Assembly (NCBI RefSeq): GCF_009497895.1
Contig: NZ_CP033116.1
Span: forward strand, 496,001 to 560,000
Source of the DNA: Halopseudomonas pelagia
GTDB lineage: Bacteria; Pseudomonadota; Gammaproteobacteria; Pseudomonadales; Pseudomonadaceae
DNA: 64,000 bases
Direction: 5' to 3'
The notes beneath the pieces are model-generated. The model searched no databases and had not been told where the DNA came from. It saw only the letters and a program-made list of their open reading frames with translations. Positions 18,100 to 27,091 of this stretch are shown in pieces. Made by a program: the position numbers and the translations under genes. Each line of letters starts with the position of its first letter. Within the stretch, counting starts at the first letter, position 1.

Positions 18100-18309
18100 G
18101 TGACGCAGTTCCTCTGGAACGCTGGGCGTTTCTTGTTATCGATATCGAGCCGCATTCAGTCGGCAATGCGACATTACTGGCGTAACCTTACACTAGAGCT
18201 CAGATAGGCACAGCCCCCCATTTGGCAAAAAAATGCAAAACAAAGCCTCTGGGTTGGGCCTGTCCGTCATTGCTTCCGAGTTTGCCGCCACGGCTGGTAG
18301 AATGCGCCG

Positions 18310-20493
18310 ATGGATATTTCGCATCTGCTCAACTCCCTGAATGACGCCCAACGCCAGGCCGTAACCGCCACCCCCGGCCAGCAGCTGGTGCTGGCGGGTG
18401 CCGGCTCGGGCAAAACCCGTGTGCTGGTGCACCGGATTGCCTGGTTGGTCGAGGTCGAGAACGCCTCACCCTGGAGCATTCTTTCGGTGACCTTTACCAA
18501 CAAGGCCGCCCATGAGATGCGTCACCGCATCGAACAACTGCTGGGTATTTCCCCCCAAGGCATGTGGGTGGGTACTTTCCATGGCTTGGCGCACCGCTTG
18601 CTGCGTGCGCACTGGAAAGAAGCCGGTCTGGCCGAACAGTTCCAGATCCTCGATAGCGATGACCAACTGCGGCTGGTCAAGCGGGTCATCCGCGAGCTGG
18701 CGCTGGACGAGAATCAGTGGGCACCGCGTCAGGCCCAGTGGTGGATCAACGGGCAGAAGGACGAAGGTTTGCGCCCGCAACATATCCAGGCCGCCGGTGA
18801 CCTGTTTCTGACTACCATGCTGCGCATCTATCAGGCTTACGAGCAGGCCTGTGCGCGTGCCGGTGTGGTCGATTTTGCCGAATTGCTGCTGCGTTCGCTG
18901 GAGCTGTGGCGTGATAACAACGCCTTGCGAGAGCAATATCAGGCGCGCTTCAAGCATATGCTGGTCGATGAGTTTCAGGACACCAACGCGGTGCAGTACG
19001 CCTGGCTGCGTCTGATCGCCGGCAAGACGCCGAGTCTGATGGTGGTCGGCGATGACGACCAGTCGATCTACGGCTGGCGCGGGGCCAAGATCGAGAACAT
19101 TCACCAGTTCCAGCGCGATTACCCGAACTCCGAACTGATCCGCCTGGAGCAGAATTACCGCTCCACTGCGTGCATTCTGAATGCCGCCAACGCGCTGATC
19201 ACCCAGAATGCCGGGCGCATGGGCAAGGAGTTGTGGACCGAGGGCGAAGAGGGCGAGCCGATTGCCCTGTATGCTGGCTTCAATGAGCAGGACGAGGCGC
19301 GGTTTATTGTCGAGCGTATCGATCAGGCCGTGCGCGACGGCATGAACCGCAGCGAGATCGCCATTCTGTACCGCTCCAACGCCCAGTCCCGAGTGCTGGA
19401 AGAGGCGCTGCTGCGTGCGGCCGTGCCCTATCGCATTTATGGCGGGCAGCGCTTTTTCGAACGCGCGGAAATCAAGAATGCCATGGCCTATATGCGCCTG
19501 GTGGCCAATCGCGGCGACGATGGTGCATTGGAGCGGATCATCAACCTGCCGACCCGCGGTATCGGTGACAAGACTGTCGAAGGTCTGCGCCAGCATGCGC
19601 GCCAACAGGACGTGTCCATGTGGCAGGCGGCCTGTGATCTGCTCGACAACAAGGGCCTGCCCGGTCGCGCAGCGAATGCGGTGCAGACGTTCTGTCAGTT
19701 GATTGAAGATATCACCGTGCGCGTGGAAGGGGTGCCGCTGTACAGCATGGCCCAGCAGGTGATTGAACACAGCGGCCTGCTGCAGTTTCACGAAAATGAG
19801 AAAGGTGAGAAGGGCCAGGCGCGGGTGGAAAACCTGGAAGAACTGGTCTCTGCTGCGCGGGCGTTCGAGAATGATCAGGCTGATGAAGAGGCCGAGGGCG
19901 ATACCCTGCTGGCGTTTCTCGCCCATGCCTCGCTGGAAGCCGGAGAAACCCAGGCCGACCGCTTTGAAGACAGCGTGCAACTGATGACCCTGCACAGCGC
20001 CAAGGGTCTTGAGTTTCCACTGGTGTTCCTGGCCGGGGTGGAAGAGGGGCTGTTCCCGCACAAGATGAGCCTGGAGGAGCCCGGCCGTCTGGAAGAGGAG
20101 CGGCGCCTGGCGTATGTGGGTATTACCCGGGCGATGCAGCAACTGGTGATCACCTGGGCTGAAACCCGGCGGCTTTACGGTAGCGAAACCTTCAACAAGG
20201 TCTCCCGCTTTGTTCGCGAGATCCCCTCCGAGCTGATCCGCGAAGTGCGCATGGGCAACCAGGTCAGCCGTCCCTTTGGCCCCGGCAACGCGAGCACCAG
20301 CAGTCTGTTCCAGAATGACGCCACCGAAAGCACCGGTTTCGCGCTGGGCCAGCGGGTCATGCATACGCTGTTTGGCGAAGGCGTGGTGCTGAATTACGAA
20401 GGGCAGGGTGCACAGGCACGCATTCAGGTCAATTTCGACGACGAAGGCAGCAAATGGCTGATGGTCTCCTATGCGAAGCTTCAAGCGCTTTAG
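18310..20493 (+). CDS. uvrD: DNA helicase II
   Basis: A 727-residue superfamily 1A 3'-5' helicase acting in nucleotide excision repair and mismatch repair. Walker A is AGAGSGKTRV at about residues 29-38; motif Ia is TFTNKAAHEMR; the Walker B region is VDEFQDTNAVQYAW; GDDDQSIYGWRGA is motif III; QNYRST is motif IV; and VTWAETRR and LTLHSAKGLEF lie in the C-terminal core. A C-terminal tudor-like segment (GQRVMHTLFGEGVVL) binds partners in UvrD/PcrA. It matches E. coli UvrD along its whole length. No LexA box is visible upstream. A hairpin spans the stop codon. Confidence 0.97.
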   Translation: MDISHLLNSLNDAQRQAVTATPGQQLVLAGAGSGKTRVLVHRIAWLVEVENASPWSILSVTFTNKAAHEMRHRIEQLLGISPQGMWVGTFHGLAHRLLRAHWKEAGLAEQFQILDSDDQLRLVKRVIRELALDENQWAPRQAQWWINGQKDEGLRPQHIQAAGDLFLTTMLRIYQAYEQACARAGVVDFAELLLRSLELWRDNNALREQYQARFKHMLVDEFQDTNAVQYAWLRLIAGKTPSLMVVGDDDQSIYGWRGAKIENIHQFQRDYPNSELIRLEQNYRSTACILNAANALITQNAGRMGKELWTEGEEGEPIALYAGFNEQDEARFIVERIDQAVRDGMNRSEIAILYRSNAQSRVLEEALLRAAVPYRIYGGQRFFERAEIKNAMAYMRLVANRGDDGALERIINLPTRGIGDKTVEGLRQHARQQDVSMWQAACDLLDNKGLPGRAANAVQTFCQLIEDITVRVEGVPLYSMAQQVIEHSGLLQFHENEKGEKGQARVENLEELVSAARAFENDQADEEAEGDTLLAFLAHASLEAGETQADRFEDSVQLMTLHSAKGLEFPLVFLAGVEEGLFPHKMSLEEPGRLEEERRLAYVGITRAMQQLVITWAETRRLYGSETFNKVSRFVREIPSELIREVRMGNQVSRPFGPGNASTSSLFQNDATESTGFALGQRVMHTLFGEGVVLNYEGQGAQARIQVNFDDEGSKWLMVSYAKLQAL

Positions 20494-20503
20494 CGTTTGA
20501 AGC
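20478..20503 (+). terminator. Hairpin spanning the uvrD stop codon
   Basis: GCTTCAAGCGC pairs with GCGTTTGAAGC (one G-T pair) around TTTA. The uvrD TAG lies in the loop and right arm. There is no T-tract, so it may slow exonucleases or end transcription weakly. Confidence 0.45.
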
Positions 20504-20660
20504 AACTGCAAGCGGCAAGTTACAAGCGGCAAGCAGTCCAGATAACGCAGGTTTTTGAGGGTCACCGGTTGCTTCGTTGTGTAGCGTTAGCGGGTTAAAA
20601 CACACCATATTTAGCGTTGTGCGGACAGCTTGAAGCTTGCCGCTTGAAGCTTGGAGCTTG
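20502..20660. repeat. CAAGCGGCAAG direct and inverted repeats between uvrD and the TRAP gene
   Basis: CAAGCGGCAAG occurs at 20509-20519 and again at 20523-20533, with a 14-bp period, and in inverted form (CTTGCCGCTTG) at 20636-20646. Flanking AAGCTT/CAAGC units extend the similarity to about 33 bp on each side, enclosing about 90 bp of unique sequence. This resembles the AAGCTTGCAGC-type intergenic repeats scattered in Pseudomonas genomes. The right-hand copy provides the GGAG ribosome site of the next gene. Confidence 0.7.
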
Positions 20661-20663
20661 TTC

Positions 20664-21764
20664 ATGAAAAGACGTCAACTTCTTACTGCCGCCGGCCTCG
20701 GCCTGGGCGCTGTTGCCCTCAGCGCCTGCTCTGATCAGACCGCCTCGACCGGCGAGAGCCCGACTCAGCCAGAGCAGCGTTTTCGCTGGAAAATGGTCAC
20801 CTCCTGGCCACAGAACTTTCCCGGCCTGGGCACCACTGCGCAGCGTTTTGTCGAGACGGTGAACAGCCTCTCCAACGGCCGGCTGACCGTGCAGGTGTTT
20901 GCCGCTGGTGAACTGGTGCCAGCGTTGGAAGTCTTCGATGCGGTGTCCAGTGGCACCGCCGAATTGGGCCACAGCGCCGCCTATTACTGGAAGGGCAAAA
21001 GCCCGGCTGCGCCCTTTTTTACTGCGGTCCCCTTTGGTATGAATGCCCAGGAAATGAACGCCTGGCTATATGAAGGTGGTGGGCTGGAGTTATGGCAGCA
21101 GGCCTACGCCAGCATGGGTGTATTGCCCTTGCCCTGCGGCAACACCGGCGTGCAGATGGCTGGCTGGTTCAACAAGGAAATCAACAGTCTGGATGATCTG
21201 CGCGGCTTGAAGATACGCATGCCGGGGTTTGGCGGCGAGGTGCTGGCGCGTGCCGGCGCGACCACGGTCAATCTGCCGGGTAGCGAGATTTTCAGCTCCT
21301 TGCAAAATGGCGTGATCGACGCCACTGACTGGGTCAGCCCCTACAACGACCTGGCTTTTGGTCTGCACCAGGCCGCCAAGTATTATTACTACCCCGGGTG
21401 GCAGGAGCCCTGCGCGGTCCTGGAGCTGAGTATCAACCAGCAAGCCTTCGAGACCTTGCCCGAGGACCTGCAAGGCATCGTCCGCGAAGCTGCGCGCTCG
21501 ACCAATCAGTTCATGCTCGACGAATATACCCGGCGAAATGCCGATGCGCTGGATACGCTGGTCAATGAACATCAGGTCCAGTTGCGCCGTTTGCCGGATG
21601 AGGTGCTTGATCGTTTGCGCGAGTTGTCCAAGGAAGTGCTCGAGGAAACCGCCGACGCCGACGCGTTGAATCGGCAAGTCTGGGACTCGATGGAGGCTTT
21701 CAGGGAAAAGGTCTGGGCGTATCACGCGATCAGTGAGAAAACCATGTATGACCTGCGCGGTTGA
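20664..21764 (+). CDS. TRAP transporter substrate-binding lipoprotein, TakP-like (DctP family)
   Basis: A 366-residue DctP-family periplasmic binding protein. The N-terminus KRRQLLTAAGLGLGAVALSAC combines a twin-arginine-like motif with an LSAC lipobox, so it is probably a lipidated, possibly Tat-exported protein. WKMVTSWPQNFPGLGTTAQRF and GEIFSSLQNGVIDATDW-type motifs resemble TakP, which binds pyruvate and other 2-oxo acids; the ligand here is inferred. The ATG at 20664 has GGAG nine bases upstream; an in-frame ATG at 20637 would precede the signal sequence. Its membrane partners DctM and DctQ are 2 kb away on the other strand instead of directly downstream. Confidence 0.9.
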   Translation: MKRRQLLTAAGLGLGAVALSACSDQTASTGESPTQPEQRFRWKMVTSWPQNFPGLGTTAQRFVETVNSLSNGRLTVQVFAAGELVPALEVFDAVSSGTAELGHSAAYYWKGKSPAAPFFTAVPFGMNAQEMNAWLYEGGGLELWQQAYASMGVLPLPCGNTGVQMAGWFNKEINSLDDLRGLKIRMPGFGGEVLARAGATTVNLPGSEIFSSLQNGVIDATDWVSPYNDLAFGLHQAAKYYYYPGWQEPCAVLELSINQQAFETLPEDLQGIVREAARSTNQFMLDEYTRRNADALDTLVNEHQVQLRRLPDEVLDRLRELSKEVLEETADADALNRQVWDSMEAFREKVWAYHAISEKTMYDLRG

Positions 21765-21824
21765 CAGCCAGCAGAATGACGCTGTTCCGCGCTTTGCGGG
21801 CTTTCGGATCATCTGGAGTATGTC

Positions 21825-22727
21825 TTGAGAACGTTTTTCGTTGTGACCTGTTTTGCCGTGTTGCTGACCGGCTGCGCTGCTTTTGAGCAATCGCAGGAGC
21901 GGGAATCCACCGCGATGTTGATGATGACGGCCGCGGGGCAGGCAGAGGGCCTGCATGATCTGCGGGTGCCGCCGTCAGCGGTCGATGACCGAGCGGCGTT
22001 GATCCAGGCAGCTGAAGCGGCTCTGGTCAGCGAACTCGCGCCCCTGAATGTCGGCCGCGCCGAGCCAGCAAGCTATCCGGTGCAGGCAGCCTTTATGACC
22101 ACCAGCGCCCGCACGGATCCGACCTTGCACAGCCGCGCCGGTATTGGCGTGATCGGCTGGATGCCGGCCAGCCGAGCGGAAAATGACCTTGCCGCCCGAA
22201 CCGCCTGGTCAGAGGTCGTCGAACAGGCGGCCGCTCGGGCCTTGCCGGAGGGCTATGAAACGCAACCTTTCGAGTGGATTGACGTCTCGGCAGAGGGCAA
22301 GAAAAGCGCTCGCCGGGTGTTGCGGGTCCAGGGGCCGCTGTGTCTGGACTGGTCCTGTGTTCTGGACGGCGCCTTTACCAGCCGGGAAGCTCCGCGGTTG
22401 AACCCGGAAGGCCAGATGCAGCGCGTACAGACTCCCGAGTTGGCAGGGCATGGCGAAGCGGAGTCCTATACGCCGGTTCAGGCCAATCCCTTGAGTGTTC
22501 GCAGGCTGACAGCTCAGTATCTGGAGGTCGGTAACGGGCAGAGCCAGCAGTACCGTATGGAAACTCAACCGCTCGCCGAGTTCGACGTTAGCGCTTTCTA
22601 CCTGCGATTAAGTGCCGAACTGCCTGAGTGGGCCTTCATCTTTGTCGGTTCGGAGAATGCGGTGTATGACCCTGTCGTTCCGGTGGTGCTGCATCAGGGC
22701 GAGGAGCTGTTCTTTGCCGTTCCGTGA
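21825..22727 (+). CDS. Hypothetical lipoprotein
   Basis: A 300-residue predicted lipoprotein I do not recognise. A hydrophobic leader ends in LLTGC with the lipid-acceptor Cys at residue 17. The mature part is acidic and soluble-looking, with several Trp residues and one CLDWSCV motif that could form a disulfide; no repeat or catalytic motif is visible. The start is a TTG at 21825 preceded by CTGGAG; no ATG fits. It lies 60 bases after the TRAP binding protein and about 100 before a signal peptidase gene, all on the plus strand, so an operon is plausible. Confidence 0.7.
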   Translation: MRTFFVVTCFAVLLTGCAAFEQSQERESTAMLMMTAAGQAEGLHDLRVPPSAVDDRAALIQAAEAALVSELAPLNVGRAEPASYPVQAAFMTTSARTDPTLHSRAGIGVIGWMPASRAENDLAARTAWSEVVEQAAARALPEGYETQPFEWIDVSAEGKKSARRVLRVQGPLCLDWSCVLDGAFTSREAPRLNPEGQMQRVQTPELAGHGEAESYTPVQANPLSVRRLTAQYLEVGNGQSQQYRMETQPLAEFDVSAFYLRLSAELPEWAFIFVGSENAVYDPVVPVVLHQGEELFFAVP

Positions 22728-22833
22728 GCTGGGCAGCGATAGCGTCATTGGGTCGCAGGGGTCAGGATGCGTGAGTGTGCAACAACTGTATAAATGACCG
22801 GTCTATACCCCGGACGTTAACCGAGGTGAGACC

Positions 22834-23709
22834 TTGACCCAACCTGACCCCACAGCTGAAACGAACTTTGCTACTGCCGCCACATGGTCTCCGCGAGCCT
22901 GGATTGCCCTGGTGCTGGGCGTGGTGGTGCAGCCTTTTGTCTTTCTCTATATCAACCGTCCACGCATTTTCGCCGTCTATCTGTTGCTGGCGCTTTGTGC
23001 GCTGGCGGCGGATTTTTACTGGACGGTGGGTTATTTCAATCTGCTGCTGAGCGTGCTTTGCCCGCTGCATGCCTGGTGGTTGATTCGCCGCTATGACAGG
23101 CGCCAGGTGCGCGGCTGGTATGCACGCTGGTGGGTCAGTCTGGGGCTGTATCTGTGTCTGGTAATGAGCATCTTTGCGTTTCGCAGCTTTCTTTACGAGC
23201 CCTTTACCGTGCCTTCCGCATCGATGAATCCGACGCTGGAAGCGGGCGATCGCATTGTGGTGCGCAAGCTGGGGTTTGGTCATTACGCGAGCCTGGGACT
23301 TAACCTGGGGACGCCGGGTGTGACCGATCCGCAGCAGATGCACCGGGGCGAGGTGTATGTATTCCTGCATCCCGAGCTCAATGTACCTTATGTAAAGCGC
23401 CTGCTTGGTCTGCCGGGGGACCGCCTGGAGTTCACCGAGCGCACGGTGTTGGTCAACGGGCAGGCGCTGGCAGTGCAATCCGATATGCAGGACGAACAGC
23501 AGCAGCTATTGACTGAAACCGCTGGCGCAGTGAGCTATCACATCCGCCATATGAGCCAGCCGGTATCGCCGGCCACCGGCACCTTTGTCGTGCCTGAAGG
23601 CCAATACTTCTTTGTCGGCGATAATCGCGACGATTCATCCGACAGTCGCCACTGGGGCCCAGTCAGCAGTGAGAATATCATTGGCGAAGTCGTCTGGGTG
23701 ATCGACTGA
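22834..23709 (+). CDS. Accessory signal peptidase I (S26A)
   Basis: A 291-residue type I signal peptidase. The catalytic dyad is Ser130 in PSASMNPTL and Lys188 in YVKRLLGLPGDRL; the C-terminal box GDNRDDSSDSRHWGPV is intact. Before the catalytic domain lie three or four hydrophobic segments (about residues 22-38, 44-60, 63-84 and 100-117), more than in E. coli LepB. It is not in the lepA-lepB-rnc-era context, so it is likely a second, specialised enzyme. It would cleave signal peptides on the outer face of the inner membrane. The start is a TTG at 22834 with GAGGTGAG upstream. The gene converges with dctM, 35 bases away. Confidence 0.88.
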   Translation: MTQPDPTAETNFATAATWSPRAWIALVLGVVVQPFVFLYINRPRIFAVYLLLALCALAADFYWTVGYFNLLLSVLCPLHAWWLIRRYDRRQVRGWYARWWVSLGLYLCLVMSIFAFRSFLYEPFTVPSASMNPTLEAGDRIVVRKLGFGHYASLGLNLGTPGVTDPQQMHRGEVYVFLHPELNVPYVKRLLGLPGDRLEFTERTVLVNGQALAVQSDMQDEQQQLLTETAGAVSYHIRHMSQPVSPATGTFVVPEGQYFFVGDNRDDSSDSRHWGPVSSENIIGEVVWVID

Positions 23710-23744
23710 GCCGCGGCTCAGAGCACCGCCCAAGTCGCAACGCG

Positions 23745-25118
23745 TTAGAGCAGCCCGGGCAACCAGGTAACCAGCCCCGGCCAGATTGCGACTATGATCA
23801 GCATCAATAACTGAATCGCAATAAAGGGCAACACCCCGCGGTAGATCGCAGAGGTAGGCACGCTGGGCGGTGTGACGCCGCGCAGATAGAACAGCGCAAA
23901 GCCGAAGGGTGGCGTCAGGAAAGAGGTTTGCAGGTTCAGCGCGATCATCACGCCGAGCCAGATGGGGTCCAGGCCCATCATCAACAGCACCGGACCGACA
24001 ATGGGCACCACGACAAAGGTGATCTCGATAAAGTCGAGAATAAAGCCGAGCAGAAAGATCACCAGCATCACCAGCAACGTCGCGGTAAAGACGCCACCGG
24101 GCAGTTGATTGAACAGCCCGTGGATCATGTCCTCACCACCAAAGCCGCGGAACACCAGCGAGAAAATCGAGGCGCCGATCAGGATCATGAACACCATGGC
24201 GCTGATGTCGGTGGTCGCGGTGGTCACTTCACGCAGCCGGCGGAAGGTCAGTTGCCGCTTGGCGATGGCTAACAAGGTGGCGCCCACGGCGCCGACGGCA
24301 GCGGCCTCGGTGGGCGTGGCGATACCCCAGAGAATCGAGCCCAGCACGGTGAGTATCAACAAAAGCGGGGGAAGCAGTGCGGCAAACAACTTGCCCACGT
24401 GCAATTCACCGCGCTCTTCCTTGCTCATCGCCGGCAGTTTGGCCGGCTGCCGCCAGGCGACCAATGCCAGGTAGGCCAGGTACAGCAGCACCAGTAACAG
24501 CCCGGGCAGCAGGGAGCCCATAAACAGATCGCCGACCGTGACCGTCTTGGGTGAGAAGATGCCCATGCGCAACTGCGCCTGCTGATAGGCGTTGGACAGC
24601 ACATCACCGAGCAGCACCAGCACGATGGAGGGCGGAATGATCTGCCCCAGCGTGCCGGTCGCCGCGAGTGTGCCGGTGGCCAGCGCCGGATCATAGCCGC
24701 GCTTGAGCATGGTCGGCAGCGCCAGCAGACCCAGCGTCACCACGGTGGCGCCGACTATGCCGGTGCTGGCCGCCAGCAAGGCACCGACCAGGCACACGGA
24801 AAACGCCAGGCCGCCCCGCAGGCCGCCGAACAGCCGCGACATGGATTCGAGCAGGTCTTCGGCGACACGGGACTTTTCCAGCATCACCCCCATGAATACG
24901 AACAGCGGGACCGCCAGCAAGGTCGCGTTGTTCATGGTGCCGAACAGACGGCTGGGCAGGGCGCCGAAGAAGCTCGGGTCGAATACGCCCAGCAGCACGC
25001 CGGCGCCTGCAAAGAGCAGCGACAAGCCGCCGAGAGTAAAGGCCACCGGGTAGCCGGCCATCAACGTCAGACACAGGCAGATAAACAGCCCGATGGCCAT
25101 GAATTCCGGCAGGCTCAC
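23745..25118 (-). CDS. TRAP transporter large permease subunit, DctM family
   Basis: A 457-residue inner-membrane protein with about 12 hydrophobic helices, the ion-coupled translocation subunit of a TRAP system. Family motifs include AASTGIVGATVVTLGLLALPTM-type glycine/threonine-rich loops and GTLGQIIPPSIVLVLLG. Length is in the usual range. The start is a GTG at 25118 overlapping the dctQ stop by 4 bases (GTGA), with GGAG upstream, which indicates translational coupling. It probably works with the TakP-like binding protein encoded on the other strand at 20.7 kb, since no other binding-protein gene is nearby. Confidence 0.93.
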   Translation of the reverse strand: MSLPEFMAIGLFICLCLTLMAGYPVAFTLGGLSLLFAGAGVLLGVFDPSFFGALPSRLFGTMNNATLLAVPLFVFMGVMLEKSRVAEDLLESMSRLFGGLRGGLAFSVCLVGALLAASTGIVGATVVTLGLLALPTMLKRGYDPALATGTLAATGTLGQIIPPSIVLVLLGDVLSNAYQQAQLRMGIFSPKTVTVGDLFMGSLLPGLLLVLLYLAYLALVAWRQPAKLPAMSKEERGELHVGKLFAALLPPLLLILTVLGSILWGIATPTEAAAVGAVGATLLAIAKRQLTFRRLREVTTATTDISAMVFMILIGASIFSLVFRGFGGEDMIHGLFNQLPGGVFTATLLVMLVIFLLGFILDFIEITFVVVPIVGPVLLMMGLDPIWLGVMIALNLQTSFLTPPFGFALFYLRGVTPPSVPTSAIYRGVLPFIAIQLLMLIIVAIWPGLVTWLPGLL

Positions 25119-25690
25119 AGGTGCTCTCCCGGTTGCTCTGTTATCGGTACGTCAGGCAGGTGCGTGGGTAGAATTCCGGCAAGCACGCAGGCGGTCTTGA
25201 TGATTTGCGCCAAGGCTTGTAAAAGCAGGCTGGCAACCAAAAGCTGGATGATGCTCTTTTGCCAATAAACCCAGGGCAGCCCACCGGCATCGGCGGAGCG
25301 CTCATTGCGCGCCCAGGACACCGCCACATAATCCCAGCAGTTCCAGGCCAGAAACAGGCACATGGGTAGCAGGAAGATCAAACTGCCGGTCAGATCGACC
25401 AGCGCCTGGCGCCGCGGCGGCATGCTGCGGAAAAAGATGTCGACCCGCACATGGGCGTCACGTTGCAGAGCCCAGGCGGCCGCACCCATGAACACCAGCG
25501 CATGGCAGTACATCACCAGTTCCTGGGTGGCGGTAGCGCCCAGATCAAAGCCGTAGCGCATCGCGACGACGAACACCGTCAGCAGGACCATGGCCAGCGT
25601 CAGCCAACTCAGTAGCCGTCCCATGACGCTATTCAGCGTATCGATGAGGCGGGCAATAGACAGGCAACTGGAGGCAAATCGACCGGGCAT
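25115..25690 (-). CDS. TRAP transporter small permease subunit, DctQ family
   Basis: A 191-residue protein with four hydrophobic helices (about residues 25-45, 60-78, 95-115 and 140-165), the usual DctQ topology. The RRQALVDLTGSLIFLLPM segment follows an arginine-rich loop typical of the family. It chaperones or stabilises DctM in the inner membrane. It sits upstream of dctM with a 4-base overlap and 78 bases after the thioesterase gene on the same strand. Confidence 0.9.
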   Translation of the reverse strand: MPGRFASSCLSIARLIDTLNSVMGRLLSWLTLAMVLLTVFVVAMRYGFDLGATATQELVMYCHALVFMGAAAWALQRDAHVRVDIFFRSMPPRRQALVDLTGSLIFLLPMCLFLAWNCWDYVAVSWARNERSADAGGLPWVYWQKSIIQLLVASLLLQALAQIIKTACVLAGILPTHLPDVPITEQPGEHL

Positions 25691-25768
25691 GGCAGGGGTG
25701 TTCCAGATAGAAGCGCCCCGGCACTCAGCACCGGGCAGGCTAGGGGCAGACGATAAGGGCGGTTCGTT

Positions 25769-26161
25769 TCAGGACGGAATAATGCGCGTCCGGCCGCGGT
25801 CGTCGATGGCGACGAAAACGAATATGGCTTCGGTCACCTTGCGGCTTTCGTCGTGGGCAAGATCCTCGCTCCAGACCTCGACCAGCATCTTCACCGAGCT
25901 GCGACCGATTTCCAGCACGTGGGCATGGAAGGCCAACTGCGCGCCGATCGGTACCGGTACCATAAACCCCATCCGATCGATGGCGACGGTTGCCACACGG
26001 CCACGCGCCAAGCGGGCTGCGGTACTGGAGCCGGCGATGTCCATCTGCGATACCAGCCAGCCGCCGAAAATATCACCAAAGCTATTACCGTCGCGCGGCA
26101 GAGCAGTGATCTTGAGCGCCAGCTCCCCCTTGGGTAGCGGGTCCTTGTCTAATTCGTGCAT
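25769..26161 (-). CDS. YciA-type acyl-CoA thioesterase
   Basis: A 130-residue hotdog-fold thioesterase that hydrolyses acyl-CoA to free acid and CoA in the cytoplasm. NSFGDIFGGWLVSQMDIAG contains the conserved Gly-Asp-Ile-Phe-Gly-Gly and Asp of the YciA active site; VAIDRMGFMVPV is the second hallmark. It has a single hotdog domain and probably acts as a hexamer. It is the first gene on the minus strand before dctQ-dctM and could be co-transcribed with them; the ribosome site (GAGTAA) is weak. Confidence 0.9.
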   Translation of the reverse strand: MHELDKDPLPKGELALKITALPRDGNSFGDIFGGWLVSQMDIAGSSTAARLARGRVATVAIDRMGFMVPVPIGAQLAFHAHVLEIGRSSVKMLVEVWSEDLAHDESRKVTEAIFVFVAIDDRGRTRIIPS

Positions 26162-26340
26162 GGATTACTCAATAATGGTCTGTTGTATTTATTATCTTCA
26201 CTCATGCGGTGAATGATCGTTGACATTCCTAAAACAGCGCTATGGTAAGGGAATGCGGGCTGCGTCTCAATCTTTGTCTGTCGCGGCTTGAGCCCGTAAC
26301 AGAGGCGCTGCTTCAAGTAACGCGGTCGCACCAAAAAGAG

Positions 26341-27000
26341 TCATGGCGCGTTGCGTTGGGTCGGGCTTTTAGTGAACGCAGAGATTCGCTTGTGGGGGTC
26401 GTCTTCGCCCCGTTGCCGCTGGGCCGCACTGGCCCACCAATCAAGCTGTTCGAATGTACGCCCCAGGTAGCCATTCCAGCGCTTCAAGTCGCTGCCGGCT
26501 GACCACCCACCTTCTTCTGTCAAAACAGTCTGTGCTTCAGGCACATGGATCATCGCTGAAACCGGCAGGCAGCCCATTTCCGAGAGGAAGCTGCGCATAC
26601 CCACCGCAGCACGCACGCCCCCCCATTGCCCGGCGGAATAGGTAACGATGGCGCTGGGTTTGTAGGAAAACAGCGAGCTGCCGAAATGATTCAGCAGATG
26701 CGCCAATGCCGGGCTCATCGAATGATTGTATTCGGGGCTGACCATCACGTAACCATCTGCCATCTTGATCTTTTCAGCCAGCTTTTCCAGCGCTGCCGGC
26801 GCTTTGCTGGGAGCATAGGCAAAGTGCGGTTTGAAGACCGTGCCCAGGTCATAGTCCAGCGGGTCAATCAGCTCGGCCGAATTGTCTGACGCGTCTATAT
26901 GCGCCAGACAGGCACGTGCCACGCGCAGACCGAGGCGGGCTGGCCGCGGTGGTGTGCTGTCCCGAGTAGTGCCGAGAAAGATCAGAAAATGCTTACTCAC
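26341..27000 (-). CDS. NADPH-dependent FMN reductase family flavoprotein
   Basis: A 219-residue flavodoxin-like reductase (PF03358 type). Motifs are GTTRDS for the FMN phosphate, VMVSPEYNHSMSPALAHLLNHF in the centre and YSAGQWGGVRAA after it. It lacks the ArsH-type N-terminal and SQSFN signatures, so I do not call it ArsH despite the arsenic context. The GTG at 27000 is preferred, with GGAG seven bases upstream; a TTG at 27015 is the longer alternative. It follows acr3 by 91 bases on the same strand and is probably the third gene of the arsenic operon. Confidence 0.82.
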   Translation of the reverse strand: MSKHFLIFLGTTRDSTPPRPARLGLRVARACLAHIDASDNSAELIDPLDYDLGTVFKPHFAYAPSKAPAALEKLAEKIKMADGYVMVSPEYNHSMSPALAHLLNHFGSSLFSYKPSAIVTYSAGQWGGVRAAVGMRSFLSEMGCLPVSAMIHVPEAQTVLTEEGGWSAGSDLKRWNGYLGRTFEQLDWWASAAQRQRGEDDPHKRISAFTKSPTQRNAP

Positions 27001-27091
27001 CGGCTTGCTCCGCAAACTGTTTCAGGTGACTAATGTGCGCCGGCTGTCGCAGCCGGCGGTCTGGTTAGGGACGTTTATGTTTTCAACATCT

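Noticed and set aside
18100..18309. LexA box before uvrD
   Set aside because: No CTGT-N8-ACAG spacing in the region.
18466..20565. 699-codon open frame antisense to uvrD
   Set aside because: It mirrors a strongly conserved helicase; the translation has no motifs and is a GC-bias shadow.
22834..23709. Housekeeping lepB
   Set aside because: The lepA-rnc-era context is absent and the N-terminus has extra helices; called accessory instead.
26341..27000. ArsH call for the flavin reductase
   Set aside because: ArsH signatures are missing; only the general FMN reductase motifs are present.
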